Shown piece after piece: positions 61,286 through 64,000 of a stretch of DNA of 64,000 nt (within the stretch, counting starts at the first letter, position 1; the number at the start of each line of letters is the position of its first letter). Position numbers and translations under genes: made by a program. Under the pieces are notes generated by a model, which did not search any database, was not told the DNA's origin, and saw nothing but the letters and a program-made list of their open reading frames with translations. The DNA is from Maritalea porphyrae (GTDB lineage: Bacteria > Pseudomonadota > Alphaproteobacteria > Rhizobiales > Devosiaceae), in assembly GCF_030159895.1 (NCBI RefSeq), contig NZ_BSNI01000002.1, positions 1,390,306 through 1,454,305 on the forward strand. The letters run 5' to 3'.

Positions 61286-62239
61286 ATGAGTGAACGCCAT
61301 CTATACCCTTTTCCGGTTTCAGTAAATGAAGCTGTTGAATATTTGCATAACGGCAACGTGGTCGCCATGCCCACCGAAACGGTTTATGGGCTGGCCGGAC
61401 TTGCACGCAATGATGATGCGGTGCTCAAAATCTTTGAGACCAAAGGGCGCCCCCGTTTTAATCCGCTAATTGTGCATTGCGCAGATATGGATATGGCGCA
61501 GAAAGTCGCACAGTTTAACCCATTGGCGCTCAAAATCGCTGAGAAGTTTTGGCCCGGTCCGCTCACCCTAGTTCTACCAAAAAAAGCAGATGCAAATATT
61601 TCGGATCTTGTAACCGCAGGGTTGGATACCGTGGCCATTCGGTTGCCAGAGCATTCAATCGCACGCAAAATACTACAAACACTGGGGCACCCTGTTGCTG
61701 CCCCTTCAGCCAACCCTTCTGGAAAGCTCTCGCCCACGATGTCGCAACACGTGATTGATGCCTTTGAGCAGAAAGTTCCTGTGGTTGATGGGGGGGCGTG
61801 CGAAGCAGGCGTTGAATCTACAATTCTAGCGGTTGAAGGCGAGCAAGTGACCTTGTTGCGCCCGGGAAGCGTTACTGCGGAAATGGTCAAACACGCAATA
61901 GGCGCATCGGTTGCATATCCAACTGGCAGCAAAATCGTTGCGCCGGGTATGTTGAAATCTCACTACGCGCCCAATGCTTCTGTTCGTCTCAATGCCCGCG
62001 AACCAAATATTGGCGAGGCATTCCTTGGCTTTGGTGAGCTGCAAGGCGAGGGCGACAATTGTCGGAACCTTTCGTCAACGGGCGATTTGGCAGAAGCGGC
62101 TAAAAACCTTTTTCAGTATTTGCGAGAGCTTGATGGAACTGGCGCGGCGACAATCGCCGTGGCACCAATCCCCAATGAGGGGATCGGCATCGCCATCAAT
62201 GATCGACTAACCCGCGCTGCCGCGGATCGCACAAGCTAG
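61286..62239 (+). CDS. L-threonylcarbamoyladenylate synthase (Sua5/TsaC type)
   Basis: 317 residues from the ATG at 61286 (ATG at 61244 is an alternative). YrdC domain with [32 protein letters not shown] and [13 protein letters not shown]; the extra C-terminal Sua5 domain (about 200-317) has [14 protein letters not shown], the Sua5-specific linker. It makes the threonylcarbamoyl-AMP used for t6A37 in tRNA. Length fits the Sua5 rather than short TsaC type. It overlaps convergent dnaJ-like by four bases. Confidence 0.92.
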   Translation: MSERHLYPFPVSVNEAVEYLHNGNVVAMPTETVYGLAGLARNDDAVLKIFETKGRPRFNPLIVHCADMDMAQKVAQFNPLALKIAEKFWPGPLTLVLPKKADANISDLVTAGLDTVAIRLPEHSIARKILQTLGHPVAAPSANPSGKLSPTMSQHVIDAFEQKVPVVDGGACEAGVESTILAVEGEQVTLLRPGSVTAEMVKHAIGASVAYPTGSKIVAPGMLKSHYAPNASVRLNAREPNIGEAFLGFGELQGEGDNCRNLSSTGDLAEAAKNLFQYLRELDGTGAATIAVAPIPNEGIGIAINDRLTRAAADRTS

Positions 62240-63174
62240 TCCCGCGGATTGTAAGGTTTTTGGTCTCGCCAAAAGCGCATTAGGCTTTCAAGGTCCGGAT
62301 CGGATTCGTCTGGCAGCTTGATCCGCAAATTGACATACAGATCGCCTTCACCAAACAACCCCTTGCCCTTCAGCCGCATAGCCTTGGATGTATCAACACC
62401 TGCAGGGATGTTGAGTTCCACCGCGCCAGACAATGTCGGAACGCGCACTTTGCCGCCTAACACCGCTTCGTAAAGCGCAAGCGGTACATCAACACGTAGG
62501 TTTTCACCGTCTTTGCGGAAGTGTTTGTGCGGTTGTATGCGCACATTGACAAGCACATCGCCTTTGGAGCCGCCAAATGGTGGTGCTTCGCCTTGGCCCT
62601 TGAGACGGATCTGTTGCCCGTTTTCTAATGGCCAGGGCAGATTGACGGAAAGAGTTTTGCCATTTGGCAGTCGCACAGGAACGGGCTGTCGTGCGCTGAT
62701 TTGCTCAAGCGTCACTTTTAAGCCCACCTTCACGTCCTGGCCTTTGGTTGCGCGACCAGCGCCACCCGTGAAGCCGCCAGCACTGCCCATGCCCATTGGG
62801 CCCGCGCCGCGTCCGCCGCCGAAACCGCCCATAAACTCTTTCAAGATGTCTTCTGGGTTTACGCCAGCGCCGCCGCCAAAGCCACCTGCACTGCGTTGTC
62901 CGCCGCGCTGACCGCCGCCGAAGCCAGAAAAGTCGAAACCAGCCATCTTTGGGTTGCCGTCGGCGTCGATTTCGCCGCGATCATATTGGCCACGCTTTTG
63001 CTTGTCGGACAAAAAGTCATAAGCATTCGAGGCTTCAGCAAACTTGGCTTGGGCCTTAGGGTCATCTTTATTCTGGTCGGGGTGATAGGTTTTGGCGAGT
63101 TTGCGATATGCAGACTTTATGTCTTTTTCGCTCGCGGACCTTGGTACACCCAACACACTGTAAGGATCACGCAT
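62236..63174 (-). CDS. DnaJ-type cochaperone (CbpA-like)
   Basis: 312 residues. J domain at 1-70 with the HPD loop ([10 protein letters not shown]), then a long Gly-rich linker with many GGF/GGG repeats (about 80-145), and the two beta-sandwich client domains (about 150-310) with [20 protein letters not shown] and LRLKGKGL. No zinc-finger cysteines, so it is of the CbpA type rather than DnaJ. It feeds substrates to DnaK. No dnaK in the window. Confidence 0.9.
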   Translation of the reverse strand: MRDPYSVLGVPRSASEKDIKSAYRKLAKTYHPDQNKDDPKAQAKFAEASNAYDFLSDKQKRGQYDRGEIDADGNPKMAGFDFSGFGGGQRGGQRSAGGFGGGAGVNPEDILKEFMGGFGGGRGAGPMGMGSAGGFTGGAGRATKGQDVKVGLKVTLEQISARQPVPVRLPNGKTLSVNLPWPLENGQQIRLKGQGEAPPFGGSKGDVLVNVRIQPHKHFRKDGENLRVDVPLALYEAVLGGKVRVPTLSGAVELNIPAGVDTSKAMRLKGKGLFGEGDLYVNLRIKLPDESDPDLESLMRFWRDQKPYNPRD

Positions 63175-63302
63175 GTTTCTTCATTCACTCCTATCAACGC
63201 GTTGCAGCGACAAATTATGCGGCTACGCGGACATATTCATAAGTTGCGCCATATATGGCCATCCGGCGCTCGATTGTCCAGTGTTGCGCACTCCGTGTAG
63301 CG

Positions 63303-63767
63303 CTAAAGTGGTAGGGGACGTTGCTCTTCGATTGCCTCCATGGCGAAATATGAAGTAACAGAATCCAATTCAACCTTTGAAATCAGCCTTTGATAAACAT
63401 CATCATAGCTGTCCATATCGTTGGTGATGACCTTCAGAAAATAGTCGTAATCACCACCAATTCGGTAAAAATCGACCACTTCCGGAATTGTTGAGACATG
63501 TCGTCGAAATTTCTCGAGCCAATCAACCGAATGATGACGCGTCTTCAACATAACAAAAACGACAAGACCCAATCCGAGTAGCTTGCGGTTTAGCATCATA
63601 GATTGATTTAGAATCAACCCTGCCTCACGCAAGATCGTAATGCGCCGCCAGCACGCGTTTTGCGAAAGATTGACCATCTCCGCCAGCTCTCGTTGCGACA
63701 GTGATGCATCTCTTTGCAAAATTCTTAGGATCGCTATGTCAGTTTGATCGAGTTTTGCTCCATTCAT
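63303..63767 (-). CDS. Lrp/AsnC family regulator (2)
   Basis: 154 residues from the ATG at 63767; the longer frame upstream is not conserved. Helix-turn-helix at about 22-45 (LSQRELAEMVNLSQNACWRRITIL, key LAEMVNLSQNACWRR) and a RAM domain with VVDFYRIGGDYDYFLKVITNDM. This wording is typical of the Lrp group paired with amino-acid catabolism or glutamine amidotransferase genes. Divergent from the amidotransferase gene with a gap of 102 bases. Confidence 0.9.
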   Translation of the reverse strand: MNGAKLDQTDIAILRILQRDASLSQRELAEMVNLSQNACWRRITILREAGLILNQSMMLNRKLLGLGLVVFVMLKTRHHSVDWLEKFRRHVSTIPEVVDFYRIGGDYDYFLKVITNDMDSYDDVYQRLISKVELDSVTSYFAMEAIEEQRPLPL

Positions 63768-63869
63768 TCGTTCATTTGACAACAAAAGCAGTGGTTTTGG
63801 CAAGTAAAATGGTGAAATATTGCGATAGTGCAGTGGTATTATGGTATTTCTTGAGGAAATGAGGGTCAT

Positions 63870-64000
63870 ATGTGCCGCTGGATCGCATATTTGGGGCAAC
63901 CCACTTACATCGCTGAGTTCTTATATGACGGGCCGCGCTCGCTGTGCGCGCAGGCACAACAATCGCACAAAGCAAAGTTGGGCGTGCACGGTGATGGCGG
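63870..64000 (+). CDS. Class II glutamine amidotransferase, 3'-truncated by the window edge
   Basis: 43 codons and part of the next are visible. MCRWIAYLGQPTYIAE begins with the nucleophilic Cys2 of class II (Ntn-type) amidotransferases and the wording of the YafJ/EgtC group; HGDG at the end of the window matches their NGDGFG loop. Family members hydrolyse glutamine, or in EgtC a glutamyl bond, and stand alone. AGGG seven bases before the ATG. Probably controlled by the divergent Lrp gene. Confidence 0.8.
   Translation, partial: MCRWIAYLGQPTYIAEFLYDGPRSLCAQAQQSHKAKLGVHGDG

Overview
The window reads as chromosomal DNA of an alphaproteobacterium, most likely of the order Hyphomicrobiales (Rhizobiales), with base composition that looks close to 50% GC. 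Pointers: a CcrM cell-cycle DNA methyltransferase; an ATP synthase F0 operon (I-a-c-b'-b) separate from F1; a direct-repeat GTTC-N7-GTTC LexA box; a RibB protein with a decayed GTP cyclohydrolase II half; a TIGR02301/DUF2385 protein; and widespread GTG/TTG starts. I see no phage, integrase, IS element, CRISPR array, rRNA or recognisable tRNA. It is mostly a gene-dense core region, with a more accessory-looking stretch around 7-13 kb.

Layout. 1-4 kb: a truncated GNAT gene, a Cys-rich lipoprotein, a PhnB-like protein and an 8-oxoguanine deaminase-like amidohydrolase. 4.1-6.9 kb: the F0 operon with a clear promoter and terminator. 7-13 kb: a divergent DUF1330/TetR pair with two palindromic operators, a Gfo/Idh oxidoreductase, an orphan sugar ABC permease, a methyltransferase, a 0.6-kb gap packed with five different REP-like palindromes, and an MFS exporter. 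13-23 kb: DciA-like protein, mutY, ccrM, rnhB, tryptophanase, a Tat-exported multicopper oxidase, an SOS-type radical SAM gene, moaB and a uracil-DNA glycosylase. 23-29 kb: TPR lipoprotein, ispE, BLUF photosensor, polyprenyl diphosphate synthase, TrmN6-like methyltransferase and S49 protease. 29.5-36.4 kb: glyQ, a 59-codon gene I identify as the ribosome-rescue factor arfA, lemA, a DUF2207 gene, glyS and an agmatinase-like gene. 36.4-46.4 kb: rnhA, ispH, a PPDK-like protein with a decayed ATP-grasp domain, a SleB-type cell-wall hydrolase, an HD protein, YgfZ and dihydroorotase. 46.5-53.8 kb: small conserved alphaproteobacterial genes, DUF3179, NUDIX, an Lrp regulator divergent from an EamA exporter, a methyltransferase/VOC pair, a SRAP protein and a GlcD-type dehydrogenase. 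53.9-64 kb: fabI, aroC-ribBX, then (reverse strand) an HDAC-like protein, xseB, DUF6500, SCO and TlyA, followed by a Sua5/TsaC-type gene, dnaJ-like, a second Lrp regulator and a truncated class II amidotransferase.

The most interesting signals are: (1) an ArfA homologue in an alphaproteobacterium whose coding region contains an intrinsic terminator, so its own mRNA should be non-stop; (2) a PA0069-family radical SAM gene with a LexA box between its -35 and -10 and a C-terminal QLSLF sliding-clamp peptide, which points to an undescribed DNA-damage function; (3) similar clamp-like peptides on the SRAP protein and RNase HII; (4) a possible leader peptide overlapping tnaA; and (5) the PPDK-like protein without a working nucleotide-binding domain. 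All functional statements come from reading motifs; no database search was run.
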